From positions 220,343 to 284,342 of the forward strand of contig ML769410.1 in the NCBI GenBank assembly GCA_009733575.1: a stretch of DNA of 64,000 bases, given 5' to 3'. The DNA comes from Gymnopus androsaceus JB14. Its lineage: Eukaryota; Basidiomycota; Agaricomycetes; Agaricales; Omphalotaceae. Made by a program: the position numbers and the translations under genes. The notes under the pieces are model-generated. The model saw nothing but the letters and a program-made list of their open reading frames with translations, was not told the DNA's origin and did no database searches. Of the stretch, positions 34,316 to 45,380 are shown in pieces (position 1 is the first letter of the stretch; every line of letters starts with the position of its first letter).

Positions 34316-35476
34316 ATTGGCATGCTGGCAGGTCTGAGTCCTTACTTGGAGTTGGTGGAGGGATCAGGGATGCTGTAATTGGAGAGCCTTCTGGCTTGCA
34401 ACCTGTCCAAGTTGAAAATTTTCTGTGAACTCCAAAAGTTCACAGAGAGCCTTTTGGCTTGCAGCCTGTGCAAGAAGTCATTGACTTGGGGATGACCCAA
34501 ATGGTGATTCAAGTGAGGTTGAGGCCACACTAAAACATTCAGACAGAACCTTATTGTCAAGAACCAAACCATATAATTCTTGATTCCATCATGTAGCCAT
34601 AAGTGCACATCACATGCATCGGCGCCTACTTACCTAGGAAAGGTTCCGGATGCATACCTGGTTCCGAATCTAACAGAGGTTCCGAGATTTGACTCCAATT
34701 TATCACTTTGACACATTATTACACTTATTGACTCACTTTGAGCCACACCAAATAGTACATAAGTAGCCTAAATACTACTTTGAACCCCAGTCATATATTT
34801 TGTATTTCACAGTCACAAACACTTGGACAATACAATTGGCTCATTGTATCCCAGTTTAACCACTGAAGGGCAACTCTGAAGCTTTCCCAGAGACCAAATA
34901 CTCGATTGAGCTGACGCTTTCCCAGCTATATCACACTAACAAAGTTACGCTTTGACCAATCAATCACACCCAATACCCAAATTATACCATTGTAGTTGTT
35001 CAAAACAACTATCTATACCATTTTTAGACCCATTGACCATTTCATTTTGACAAGCCTTCAGACAATTAGTCTGAATATACCTATCTGAATTCATTTTTGG
35101 ATTCAGACAAAAGAACCCAAACTCGGTTCTTTACACTTATTATTTCCAGCCCAACCGGAGTTGAGCTGAGCAGCCTTGTTAAATTCTAAGTTGTGAAAAT
35201 GACTTGGTTTGGCAATGTAGCAAGTCCAGGCCTACGCGTGACCTGTGGGAAAAGGAGGCCGCGTTTTCGTCACGTTGCCGTGATCCCACATCTCGAGTTT
35301 CCCCATTCCTCTTCTTACCACCAACTGAACGTTTCTCAACTTCGGAGAAACGTTCCAATTTTTTGTGTAATATATCAAGATTAATTTTCCATTCCATGTT
35401 TCCGCGAAATCCTCCATATCGCTCTTTTAAATCGCCTTTAATTCACTCCAATACATTCGACTTGCCATCTATCATC
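34316..35476. other. Presumed 5' part of the second Ngaro-like element
   Basis: No gene seen. By position the bases before the gag ATG at 35477 should hold the element leader, but I find no repeat pair equivalent to A1/A2 or B1/B2. Bases 34340-34450 contain a short direct repeat (gagagccttctggcttgca / gagagccttttggcttgca). Confidence 0.35.
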
Positions 35477-37991
35477 ATGGTGAACACCAGAAGCATGAAC
35501 AAGGACACAACTGATGCAGGAAACGCCTCCGGTCCACAAGCTGGTTGGCAAAGACCCAGAAGACCCGTGGCGACATCCTCAGTGGAAGGACAACCAGACC
35601 AACAGCATTGACAGCACCCTAATGGCTCGCTCATGCACCTTCTGAATGAGCAGCACGTCAATCCTATTCCTCCACAGGCATGTCTTCAACCAGCATCTGC
35701 TCCTCCAGTGGCCAGCCGTGCACCATGGAACGGTATCAGGGCACCTCTGGTGCCTCCCACTCCTCCATCTGCTATCTCCAGAACGCTCTCTGTTCCCAGT
35801 AGTTCTCTTGCTCCACCAGCTCCTCCACTCAGCGAATGTTGCTGGGGAGGGATTCTGATGCCTAACACCTTTTGTGCGGAATTCAGTGGCCAGGATCACT
35901 CCTCCTCAGCTTCAAGATGCGGGCAGGAGGGCTCCCCTGCTGTCCAAGATCAGCAAGGTGAGCAGTCTTTCCTTTCCATACCGTTGTTTCTCCTCGACAG
36001 TACGCCGTTTCTCCTCGGCTCAGCGTCGTTCTCCTCGGCGCGCTCATCATTTCTCCTCAATGAGTTCTTTATCTCTCTTGGTCGTTTTTTTCTCCTCAAC
36101 CTTCTCACCTGTCATCTCTCCATACATGACATATGCTAATAGATTCCCTCCATCTAGTTCTCCATCCTGGTTCCTCGCATTCCAGGATTTTGGAATTTGA
36201 GCGACAACTTCGCGTACCTGGACAATTTGTCCGGGCTCCACCTCCTCCTCTCTGCAGTCCCTTCCAGGGTTCCCTACCTCCACCACGCTCTCCTCACTCC
36301 CAGGGACACGCTCAACCTGACTGTCGTTCCCAATCACCTTGCAGACGAGACAGCTGATGCTGTAAAGGGTTTTCAAAAGATACCAATAAGTTGTCACGGG
36401 TGTTTTGTAAAAGTCAGTGATAGCTTCTATAAGGGGGTCACACGACAGTGAAAAGATTTTTTTAGTCATGTGACCAAAACTTAAAATGCTCATACAGAGA
36501 GAACAAGGGCCCATGGGAAAAAACTGACACCCTCCTTTGGATTTGCCAGACCACCCTCTACCTAACCCTAACCCAACCTAACCCCCTAAGCTTAACCCTG
36601 ACCCAAAAATTTTGCATCCTCATTCTTTTAAAAAGTGGGGGCAAGCCCCCACACCCCCAACTTCGTCCTCAACCCCTAACCCCTAACCCCTAATCCCTAA
36701 CCTATGCAAACTTAATGTTTGGCATTGTTTTGATCAGTCCTCTATGTTAGGGTTTGCACTTGTGCAAACCCTAATGAGTACTGACCAAAACAATGCTTAA
36801 TCCTAGCTAATTAGACTATTCTTATCAGCATCTTTTTAAAAAGATCTTTTATCACTCATTGTGACTCCCCTATAAAAGTTATCGTAGCTCTTTACAAAAG
36901 CTCTATGAAGTCTTATCAATATCTTTTTAAAAAGCCTTACTGCATCCTGTGGACGAGAGTCTCGTCTGACTCCTTGAATGCAGGACTCTGCAGCCCCAGC
37001 TGCCAAGGACACTGGCGCTGGTAGCAAGATCCCAATGGTAGATGACTCTGGTTTGAAGGGCACCTGGGGTGATCCAAGCCAAGCTCAGCTCCACTTGTAC
37101 ATGGAGCCCTTCCAACTAGAGTGCATCACCAATAATCTAGTTGCCGCTATGCTTTGCGGCAGGCTCAAGACCTTCATTCCTCTTGCCTACTTTGCATCAC
37201 GATTCCCTGATACTTCGTTAAAGTCAGTTGACTCTGCAGACACCAACGCTATCATTCTTGATGGCTCTGGGGGGATCAAAGTGAAATCAAAGTCCTTCAC
37301 TGATGTCCCACTTTCGCAGATCAATCTCAATGACTTCAATAGTCTCGCTTGGGGCATGCCAAGGGCATTTTGTCAACATTTTGTTCCAAAAGGAGCTGAT
37401 GCTCTGGGCCACAGATTGGCGCTAGGTATTGCTGACATGCTGGAGGCCATGTTCAACATGATCAAGGATCGATCCGATTTTGAACTAGGATTTGAAATCT
37501 ACAAACTGTATGCAGACAGAGCGTACCGCCAGTGGTTCATTTTCCAGGACAGGAACATCCGCATTGACCTATTCCATGGGACTCTGTACCAGCAGTGTCT
37601 GCTGTCATGGCAGACTCTGAGGGTGAAGGAGGAGGAGGCCCACAGAAAGACACAGAAACAGGTCCATCCCTCCTTGTCATCAAAACCCCAGGGTTATGGC
37701 CAGAAACGGTCCTTTCAAGATGGAGACCCATCCTCGAAAGAGAACTCGTGCTCAGGGGGCAAATGGAAGTGCTATCTTTGTGGGTCGACAGAACACAACT
37801 GGAACCAGCACAAGCTGCGCTCCTCAGATTTCTTACAAAAATCAGGTCGCTTGTTCATCGACACTGAAGGCACAGCCTACTGCCATAGCTTCAATAGCCC
37901 CTTTGGTTGCTTGAAGTCTCCCTGCATCTTCGCCCACAAATGTGGTCTGTGTGGCTCCACCGAGCATGGATCTCAGGAGCACCAATGCTAA
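35477..37991 (+). pseudogene. Gag of second Ngaro-like element, intron expanded by a MITE
   Basis: Exon 1 from ATG 35477 (MVNTRSMNKD) has one in-frame TGA at 35609, then continues in the same frame to a GTGAGC donor at about 35957. The next acceptor restoring frame is at about 36993 (ctgcag). The large intron contains the hAT-like MITE 36342-36968. Exon 2 (to 37991) has no stops and ends in paired Cys/His clusters CYLCGSTEHNWNQH, CHSFNSPFGCLKSPC, CGLCGSTEHGSQEHQC, a nucleic-acid-binding Gag tail. The matrix-like part includes WGMPRAFCQHF and YADRAYRQWF. The RT frame overlaps its end by 50 bases. Confidence 0.75.
36342..36968. mobile_element. hAT-like MITE with telomere-like repeats
   Basis: Termini cagacgagac and gtctcgtctg, then about 130 bases of imperfect inverted arms (gtaaaggg-ttt, ataaggggg/cccctat). 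Flanking octamers tcaccttg and actccttg agree at 6 of 8 positions, a plausible old hAT duplication. The interior holds degenerate ccctaa/ccccta arrays (36557-36600 and 36675-36705) and a near-perfect hairpin around gggtttgcacttgtgcaaaccc (about 36750). Confidence 0.72.
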
Positions 37992-39600
37992 TGACGTCCA
38001 GTTCTCCACCTGCCTCATCCCTGAGGCTTGGGAGCAACTTCTCAGGGAATCCAATGCCCCTGAGAAGTTCACTGAGATTCTGAAGGGTCTCACAGAAGGT
38101 TTCCGTATTGGCTTAGACAATTTTACTCTCACCTCTACCTACATTCTACCTAATCACTTCCATACGGAGGAACACATCAACATCATACGTGCTAAATTTG
38201 CCCAAGAAATGGAACTTGGCTGAATCTCCCATCCCTTCCACCCCGATGAGCTACAGGCTCAAATCGGCCACTTCACTACTGCTCCCATGGCTGTTGTTGA
38301 GTAGTGACCAGGAAAGTTTAGAATTGTAATACATCATTCCTTCCCATGCAAAACCCTACCCCCAGACTTTCCATGCAATATCCCATTCCCACCACCTGAT
38401 GGACGTCCTGCCCCTCCTATCGAGTTTGATGCATCTGAAATATCTATCAATGCCCTAATAGATGCTGACAACTTTCCTTGCGACTGGGGATCCTTTTCCG
38501 AATGTTATCTCATGGTTGCCAAAGCACCTCCAGGTACATACGAATATCATTTGCATTCATGAAATGAACTAACAAGCCCTTCCTGTAAATTAAAGGTACC
38601 AAGGCCGCAATCTTTGATGTTGACGCAGCCTTTTGCAACATCCCAATCCATCCCTCCGCTTGCCGTTTCGTTGCTCTAATGCTTGATGGCCTAGTCCACC
38701 TAGACCTCATGCTCAACTTTGGGAAGAGACCAGCGCCTGGCATCTGGGGTCATGTTGCAGACGCCATGGCCTGGATTCTCAGGTTTAAAGGTGTCGAAGC
38801 CCTACTCAAGTGGGTTGATAACTTTGTGTTCTTTCAATATCCCAAAGGCCGCAACACCAATAATTCATACATATTCTCATACAATGATTCTCTCATCTGG
38901 TCAATGCCACGATTCTTGGATGGCCATGGGCCCCGAGCAAATTTGTACCCTTTGCAACCTTCTTCAAATATATTGGCTTTCTCTGGCATATCGAGGAGAA
39001 GACTGTCCAGCTTCCAGAGGACAAGAAGGAGAAATATATCTCTCGACTAGCTCCCTGGGTAGCAAAGGAACACCAGTTTGTTGATAAAGTGGAAGAACTC
39101 ATCAGCACACTCAATCACATTGCTCTTGTAGTCCCCACCGGAAAAACGAGGTTGATCAACTTATTCAACTTTCGCGCTGGTTTCAAATCCTCCAGACGAT
39201 TCATCCCACACTCCATACCAGCCAAGCTCCAGGAAGACAAAGACTGGTGGGACAATCTGTTACACCAGCCCTTTGTTGGAATGGACATCATCAAGCTCCC
39301 CAACTTCATAAATCGACCTCTACGTGGACACATCAACCTCCTGGGGGATCAGCCTTATCTTAAACAGCAAATGGTTGGCCTGGGAATACAAATCGGGCTG
39401 GACAGATGCGGATCAACACATAGGATGGAGAGAGCATGGTAGCGGTGGAACTTGCACTGCAGACCCTCATCTCATCCGGCTACTGAAAGGTCAGTATCCG
39501 TCTCCGATCAGACAACATTGGTGTTGTTGGGGCCCTCAAGAAAGGGAGCTCCTGAGGGTACGAGATCAACCTCATCCTTTGAAAGATCATTGAATTGATG
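37942..39600 (+). pseudogene. RT/RNase H relic of second Ngaro-like element
   Basis: After an overlap with gag, frames in succession give an RT N-terminal region (37942-38223), then FDVDAAFCNIPIHPSACRFVA and FGKRPAPGIWGHVADAMAW, and the catalytic box as KWVDNFVFF, where the second Asp of the usual D-D pair is Asn. A stop at 38221, two adjacent stops at about 38303 and shifts near 38560, 39050 and 39440 break the frame. RNase H is recognisable only by WTDAD near 39405. The polymerase cannot be active. Confidence 0.75.
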
Positions 39601-40105
39601 CAGGAATCCAAAGTATGGATCGATTGCACATGGATTTCCATGCATGATAACCCAGCAGATGCGCCATCAAGAGGTGAATTCCCTTCTTGAAAACAAATCC
39701 ACTCCCATCCACCAGCAGTCCCGCATCACCTTAAACCATATATACATAATCCGAAACAGCCAAACAACTCACGTCTTCTCGCTCATCAAAAATAACCTCT
39801 ATATCCTACTATACAATTATGCCTCCATAGTCTTAATCTCTTGCGTTACCCATTGCCACATCTACCGTAGTGTAAAAAACATAAATTCTGTACAAATTAC
39901 AAGAACAAGTTGAAATCGGAATGAGATCCCAGACAGAATGATGTCACGACCGTGACTCAACTCTTCTTCACAACCTTCATCATCGTTGCAGGCTGTCTGC
40001 ACTCTCAAGCCCTCACACGCATCCTCTATCCTTACCGTCCACCGGACCTCTACACATGCACGTATTCCAACTATTCACCAAACCAACAGACACACACGCG
40101 CCGCC
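39601..40105. other. Spacer before the recombinase frame
   Basis: No coding evidence. It probably contains the promoter of the recombinase, which in this element is a separate frame. Confidence 0.35.
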
Positions 40106-41174
40106 ATGCCACCCTACAGAAGCAAATTCATCCCTCATTCCAACAACACCCTCCATGTACGCTTCGCCAATCCTACAGGCCCTACAGCTCACAACCCAGC
40201 CAATACCCTCAGCCAGAATGCACAAAATGTCATAGATGCAGCCATCTCGGAGAAGACGAGACACAGGAAACTGCGGTATACTGCAGAATTCTTGACCTGG
40301 GCTGCAGACCAGGTGCTGACAGAGGAGGATGTTCTCCCTCCATCCGAGGCCACGCTATGCAACTACGCCGCATCTTTTCGCTGGGAAATTAGCGCGTGGA
40401 ACAACGAAGGCAAAGCTGTCTGCGGTAAAGGGCTGGGTGCAGAGAAGGGGACTTGCATGGGAAGGGGGCGTCAACCTATGGAACGTACTCAACGGTGTTG
40501 AACGCAGAGCGCCAGCCTCATCCTTCCGCGAACAACGACCACCAGTAAAGAAGGAGTACTTCAGCATCTTATTCAATGAACTCAGCCTCTCGGAATCATG
40601 CAGCTTAGACCATGCCATGGCTGCAGTGAGCGCAGGCTGTTTCTACAGACAGCTGAGAGGCAGCAAAATCCTTTCTGTTTCATCCAATCCCACTGACTAC
40701 AACCCTTCTGATCTTCCAATGGTCAAGGACTTAAGAGCAGCTAATGACAATGGTGATAGGAAGCTCAGGCTTCTGAAAACCAAGACCACTCAGTCCAGGG
40801 GAGAGGAAGTGGTACACTCACCTCATCCAGGTCGTACAAGCCCGGCAAGAGCATGGAGGGAACACATCCAAGTCAACAGGCTAGGCCCTGACAACCCTCT
40901 TCTGGCGTATAGGGACAAACACGACGAGCTGAAGGTCCTTACAAAAGCCACATTCCTGAAGTGCTGTAATGCGATCTGGTCCAAGCACAATATTCCGCGC
41001 ATGGCTGGGCACTGCTTCCGCATTGGAGGTACAACCCACTACCTAGTCCAAGGTATTCCTCCCGACGTCGTTAAAATGCTTGTGGAATTAATGTTCCTGC
41101 ATGCCTATGCCCAACATACATTATCAGTAGCTTACGCGCTTATAGTTATCCAAATATATTGTCTCCTACTATGA
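40106..41174 (+). pseudogene. Tyrosine recombinase of second element, truncated and shifted
   Basis: Starts at about 40106 (MPPYRSKFIPH) and shifts frame once near 40390, from CNYAASF to the frame running to 41174. Residues include the core-binding region, the box GCFYRQLRGSKIL with the first Arg, and GHCFRIGGTTHYL with H-x-x-R. Immediately after DVVKML the sequence departs from the family, and the expected W and catalytic Tyr box (YWR in the intact element) is absent. Confidence 0.78.
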
Positions 41175-41769
41175 AACTTGAGAAGTGAGGTTCACATACA
41201 AGTAGATGAAAGCATTGCTATCAGCCCAATGGGAGTTGGGCTTAGAATCATTTTTGCCCATGCATGTACTGGCACCGGTGACGCAAAACAGTCACTGTTG
41301 TAAGATTCACTACCATGAATCTTTTTTGAATGGTTGACAAGATTAAAAACATCACTGTTGTTGGAATTGCCATAGCAATTCCAATAATCATTATCAGCAA
41401 TGTTTACCACATCACTGTAACCTGAGTTGTTGTAATGACTTGACATCTCACATGTTTGCTGAATAGAGCACATATGTGCTCAAAAAAGTGTAATGAGTCC
41501 TACTAGGGAGTCGGGAGCCTTAGAATCATGCAAACAGGTATTACTGGATTTATTCAGTGTACTTGCAAGGTGATGGTAAAAAGATAAGGTATGTTACTAT
41601 GTAATTATTGTAATATAGAATATTTGCAGGTGTGGGAATGTGCTGCCACTGGTAAAGACTGGGTTCCTGCCAATCAGGGATTGGGGGCATTACAGAATTA
41701 CAAAAAAAGTACTGAAAAGAGAGTGAAGCAATGGGTACAAGAGTATATCAGATGCATAACTATAAAAAT
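41175..41769. other. No gene seen
   Basis: Includes a short block of CACTGTTGT/atcactg repeats with a perfect palindrome ggaattgccatagcaattcc at about 41364. No protein or RNA gene recognised. Confidence 0.35.
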
Positions 41770-41870
41770 CTGTATGGCATAGTGGTTACAGCTACGAAAA
41801 GGTCAGGTCTTTTTGTGATACCTAAGCCAGCAGAGTTCAAATCCCAACAGTGCCATTTCAAAAAATTTGA
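41770..41870 (+). repeat. tRNA-like head of a SINE-type retroposon
   Basis: tggcatagtgg (41775-41785) fits a Pol III A box and gagttcaaatccc (41833-41845) a B box, 48 bases apart. The acceptor stem does not pair, so it is not a functional tRNA. A sequence ggtgccatttc-aaaaatttgatcaatatt repeats at about 41850 and 41918, as in a SINE body. Confidence 0.5.
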
Positions 41871-42059
41871 TCAATATTTGGTAAGCATGTAGTATTCTGT
41901 ATGACATGCTTACATAAATGGTGCCATTTCGAAAAATTTGATCAATATTAAGCATAAATGAAACTAAATTAGAGCAGTGCTTCATTGGTTTGAATGTCAT
42001 TCAAAGGAAAAGAAGAGTCTTGATGTGGGAATATATTATCTAAATTGGCACTGATTATT

Positions 42060-45000
42060 GTGTGTGGCTTGGGTAAGCTGGGTTTCTGGGTCAGGTCGGG
42101 TCCAGCTCTGCAGACCCAAGACCCCGCAATATACCCTGATCCATCCAGGTCAAGAATATTTTACACATTGATCTCATAGCTGTAGTACATTTGTAGTAGT
42201 GTACTGTTTTTTTTTGGTTATGATGTCATTATTGGTTTGGATTTCCATATGGGATTCCGGGTGTCCAGGAGAAACTGTAACCCAACCCAACCCAGGGAAA
42301 CTGATACCCAACAAACCAGGTATGGGTATAGCCTTGTGTCTGGGTTGGGTTGATGCTTTGGTAATGCTGTTGGCGATGGCAATTTATATTGCCACCCACA
42401 GTTAGTGCCATGGTGCTGAGGTGGCAAAATGGACCAATGTCTGGAATGGCCCGGCAATAAGTGGCAATGAGAGAGTCTGATTACTTGTTTAGGAAGTGAC
42501 ATAGACTATTGTTTTTCATTGTAGTTTCTCATTGTTCTCCCAAAAAGCAAAGTTAGCCACTTTTTGGGCCCCATGGGCCGTAAGTTTGATTATAAAATTC
42601 ATTTTTTTCTTTTTCTATCATCAACCATGACGAAAACTCTTGACCCCTTCTATACCACCCACTTCACACGTCTCAACAAGCTCGAGAACAGATCAAAATG
42701 GTCCTATTTCAAGTGTAACTACTGTGGTGACCAGTCTAATAGCCGTGGTCAGCGGATTGAGCATTGCAAGAACCATCTTGCAAATCATATTACCTCAGTT
42801 GAGAACTGCCCTGATGCTCCTTCTGCGGCACACTCAGCTGCTCATCTCCTGATGAAAGCAAAGAAACCAGATCAGGCTGCTTCCCAGGGCTCTGATAATT
42901 CTAATGGCTCTACAACTACAGGTCCACCTCTGAACAAGAAGCATAAAGCTTATGTTCAGGACAATCTTGATTCAGTTGTGGATTGTCCTATGAGTGATGC
43001 CCAACAGAACTCTGCAAACCGGAAACTATTTAAACTCGTTGTTCATGCCAATCTCCCATTCTCTGTTGCTGACAATATCTTTCTTGTGGATTTTACAAAC
43101 GAGCTGCGCCCATCCTTCAAACCTGCATCCCACTTTGTCATGACACAGACTTTTCTTGACTCTGAACACAGTTGTGTTCATTTGGAGTTAGTTGAAAAGC
43201 TGGCTGCAAAATGGACGCATAGCTACACTTCTCATGGATGGGAAGACATCTTGCGATGGTCCATTTATGGTGTTGCTGCTGCTCAAGTTGGCAAGCGATC
43301 TAGTATCCTTGGTCTTCAGGATCTTACTGGGTCCAGAGGTGATGATAAGAAGGTTTTGGATACTGCCAATTCTTGCATGGCTGACATGGGTGTTGTGAAT
43401 GCAGCTTGTATACTAGCAGCTTTCACAGATAATCCAAGTGTTATGAAGAAATCCCGGAAAGATTTTGAAAAACTCTACCCATGGGTGATTGTAAGTTTAA
43501 TTCTCTGATGTTTAGATATTATCTGACAGCTTCAATATTATTTTAGACGGGTGCTTGCTTTGTTCACCAAACCAATACTGGAGCTGGGGAGATTTGCTCC
43601 TACAAACCAGCAAAGAAATGTATTTCTCGTGCCAATCGGATTGTAATCTTTTTTAATGGCTCACATTTCTGGGGAGGTCAACTTAAATCTCTTGCCAAAG
43701 GTGAAAAAGTCGCTCATGGTCTCAAAAAGAATTGCAAATCCTGATGGTATGCTGTAATCTTACTCGCACTTAGTGTTGAGGTGCACCGTGTCCCACTTTC
43801 CACTTTAGTTGCACGCAATGATGCCCAAAGGGCTTGAAATGGATTTTCAGTCATCAACATTGATGTTATCCAAACAGTGCAGGATCATGATGACTTTTTC
43901 TGGCCTATGCTCAACCAGATCATTCATGTATCCAAGCCATTTGTGGATAGCATTGCCGCATGCAAGTCTCAATCAACAAATCTTGCCGACTGCATGCTTT
44001 ACTTTCTTGGAGCCACTTGGAAAGTGGCACTTCTTTCTGCTGAAGAAGGCAATGATCCCAAGTTCTTCCAACATGTGCACACCATAATTGACAAGCAATT
44101 CTTCCAAATTGCAACTCCTCTCCATTGACTTGCACTCTTTCTTCATCTGCTATGCTGGAAACTTGCAGTTCTAGACCATGATGGCTTTATGCTCTGTAAT
44201 ATGAAGCATACTGCTCTCAAGATAGCCAAGGGAAAATGGAATTGGTCTCAACTTGAGTGCCAGAGCCTCAGTCAGGATTTTGACAGCTACTACCATTGCA
44301 GGAATGGGTTTGAAGGAGGAGATTGAGACTCGCTTGCATGGTGGAAGGGACTTGCTATGAAAAGCCAAGATCATCCATTGAAGGCATTGCCTATAGCTAT
44401 CCTTTCCATTGTTCCTCATGCCACTGAAATCGAATGCCTCTTTTCTGGCCTTAACGGAATTCAGTCACCCAAACGTAACAATCTCACCATTCCTAACTTC
44501 CCAAAGCTCGCAGTTTTGTGCAGCGATTACATTCAGGAAGCGGACCATCGGACCAAGAAGAAATCTGCACCTGCTGGTATTACCACAAACAGTGGCACAA
44601 TGCGAATGCACTCTGATGATGGACCAGCGTTAGAATGACAAGAAGATTTAGAGCAGTAGGAAGCCCCATGCTTGGTGTCACAGATGGAAGTGAAGAGGAG
44701 GGGCAGATCTCAGGAGTTGATGCTGTTTACAGGGATCTGGAGAAGAGACTGGAGCAAGAGGAGCAAGAGTTTGATGGCACAGTCTCCCTGATGGAAGGAA
44801 AGCTTTATGACTTTGAAATGATCAAGGCAGCTCTTGAGAATGCAGTGCCCATAGAAGAGATCAGAGAGCTTAACATTGTTAGAAGTAGCTCGGGAGAGGA
44901 CTGGAGCATAGAAGACATGATTCAATAGTTACTTTGAGGTATCTAAATTACAATTTCATTAAAAAAATGGAATATTTGAATTAATTTTGCCACCTGGCAA

Positions 45001-45107
45001 TATAACTTGGCAATAAGTAATTGCCAAAATGCCAGGCAATAAGTGCTAGAAAATGAATCGCCATAGACACTATGTTTTGGGCACCCAACCCGACCCAAGC
45101 CACACAC
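42060..45107 (+). mobile_element. hAT transposon, decayed
   Basis: Ends gtgtgtggcttgggt (42060) and its complement acccaagccacacac (45107) enclose a hAT transposase relic. Subterminal regions on both sides are dense in ggcaa/ttgcc (42375-42470; 44985-45060), like transposase-binding sites. The flanking octamers tgattatt and tagtaata agree at only 4 of 8 positions, so a target duplication is not convincing. Confidence 0.75.
42627..44928 (+). pseudogene. hAT transposase relic with BED zinc finger
   Basis: Exon 1 42627-43490 (288 codons) starts MTKTLDPFYTTHFTRL and has a BED-type finger (CNYCGDQSN...HCKNHLANH, residues 30-55). The intron 43491-43546 keeps phase. Exon 2 holds NRIVIFFNGSHFWGGQL and then KKNCKS-stop-WYAVILLALSV, where the family has Ser-Arg-Trp: CGA has become TGA at 43741-43743. 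Further stops follow near 43836 and 44126. The C-terminal dimerisation block HATEIECLFSGLNGIQSPKR (44424 onward) is well kept, and a Glu-rich tail frame runs to 44928. It is inactive. Confidence 0.85.
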
Positions 45108-45115
45108 TAGTAATA

Positions 45116-45380
45116 AACTCTTATATCAAGGCAAAGTCAAGAGTACTACTTTGCATAGAGCATTGCACATTCCTTATTTGGTTAATCCATCTCAATTGTT
45201 TTTGAATCCTCTTCATGTTAAGATGGGAGTATGAAAGTCACAACAACACCAACTTCTTGTGGTGACAATTGGGTGGATTACACTGCATTAGTTTTGATGA
45301 TGTTCAAAAGAAAAGCAGAGCGCTTACCATGGGAATATATTATGTAAATTAGCACTGATGAGTGCTATGATGAGTTAGAT
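45116..45380 (+). repeat. Dispersed repeat R, copy 1
   Basis: Direct, diverged match to 47133-47335 (blocks aggcaaagtcaagagtactact, gacaattgggtggatt). Its last about 80 bases (gggaatatattat-taaatt-gcactgat) also match 41970-42059, just left of the hAT element. Confidence 0.7.

Larger units (their letters stand above)
35477..41080 (+). mobile_element. Second Ngaro/DIRS-type element, decayed and 3'-truncated
   Basis: Plus-strand order gag (35477-37991), RT/RNase H (37942 to about 39600), tyrosine recombinase (40106 to about 41080), as in the intact element at 2699-8863 but clearly a different lineage. The recombinase loses homology straight after the H-x-x-R box, and split direct repeats are not found, so the 3' end is lost. 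Multiple stops and shifts affect RT/RNase H. Confidence 0.83.

Noticed and set aside
36557..36705. Chromosome end or telomere
   Set aside because: The CCCTAA runs are short, degenerate and enclosed by inverted repeats of a MITE, with single-copy sequence on both sides.
41770..41857. Functional tRNA gene
   Set aside because: A and B boxes are good, but the acceptor arms do not pair and no anticodon stem forms.
42052..45115. 8-base target duplication of the 42-kb hAT element
   Set aside because: tgattatt and tagtaata agree at only four of eight positions.
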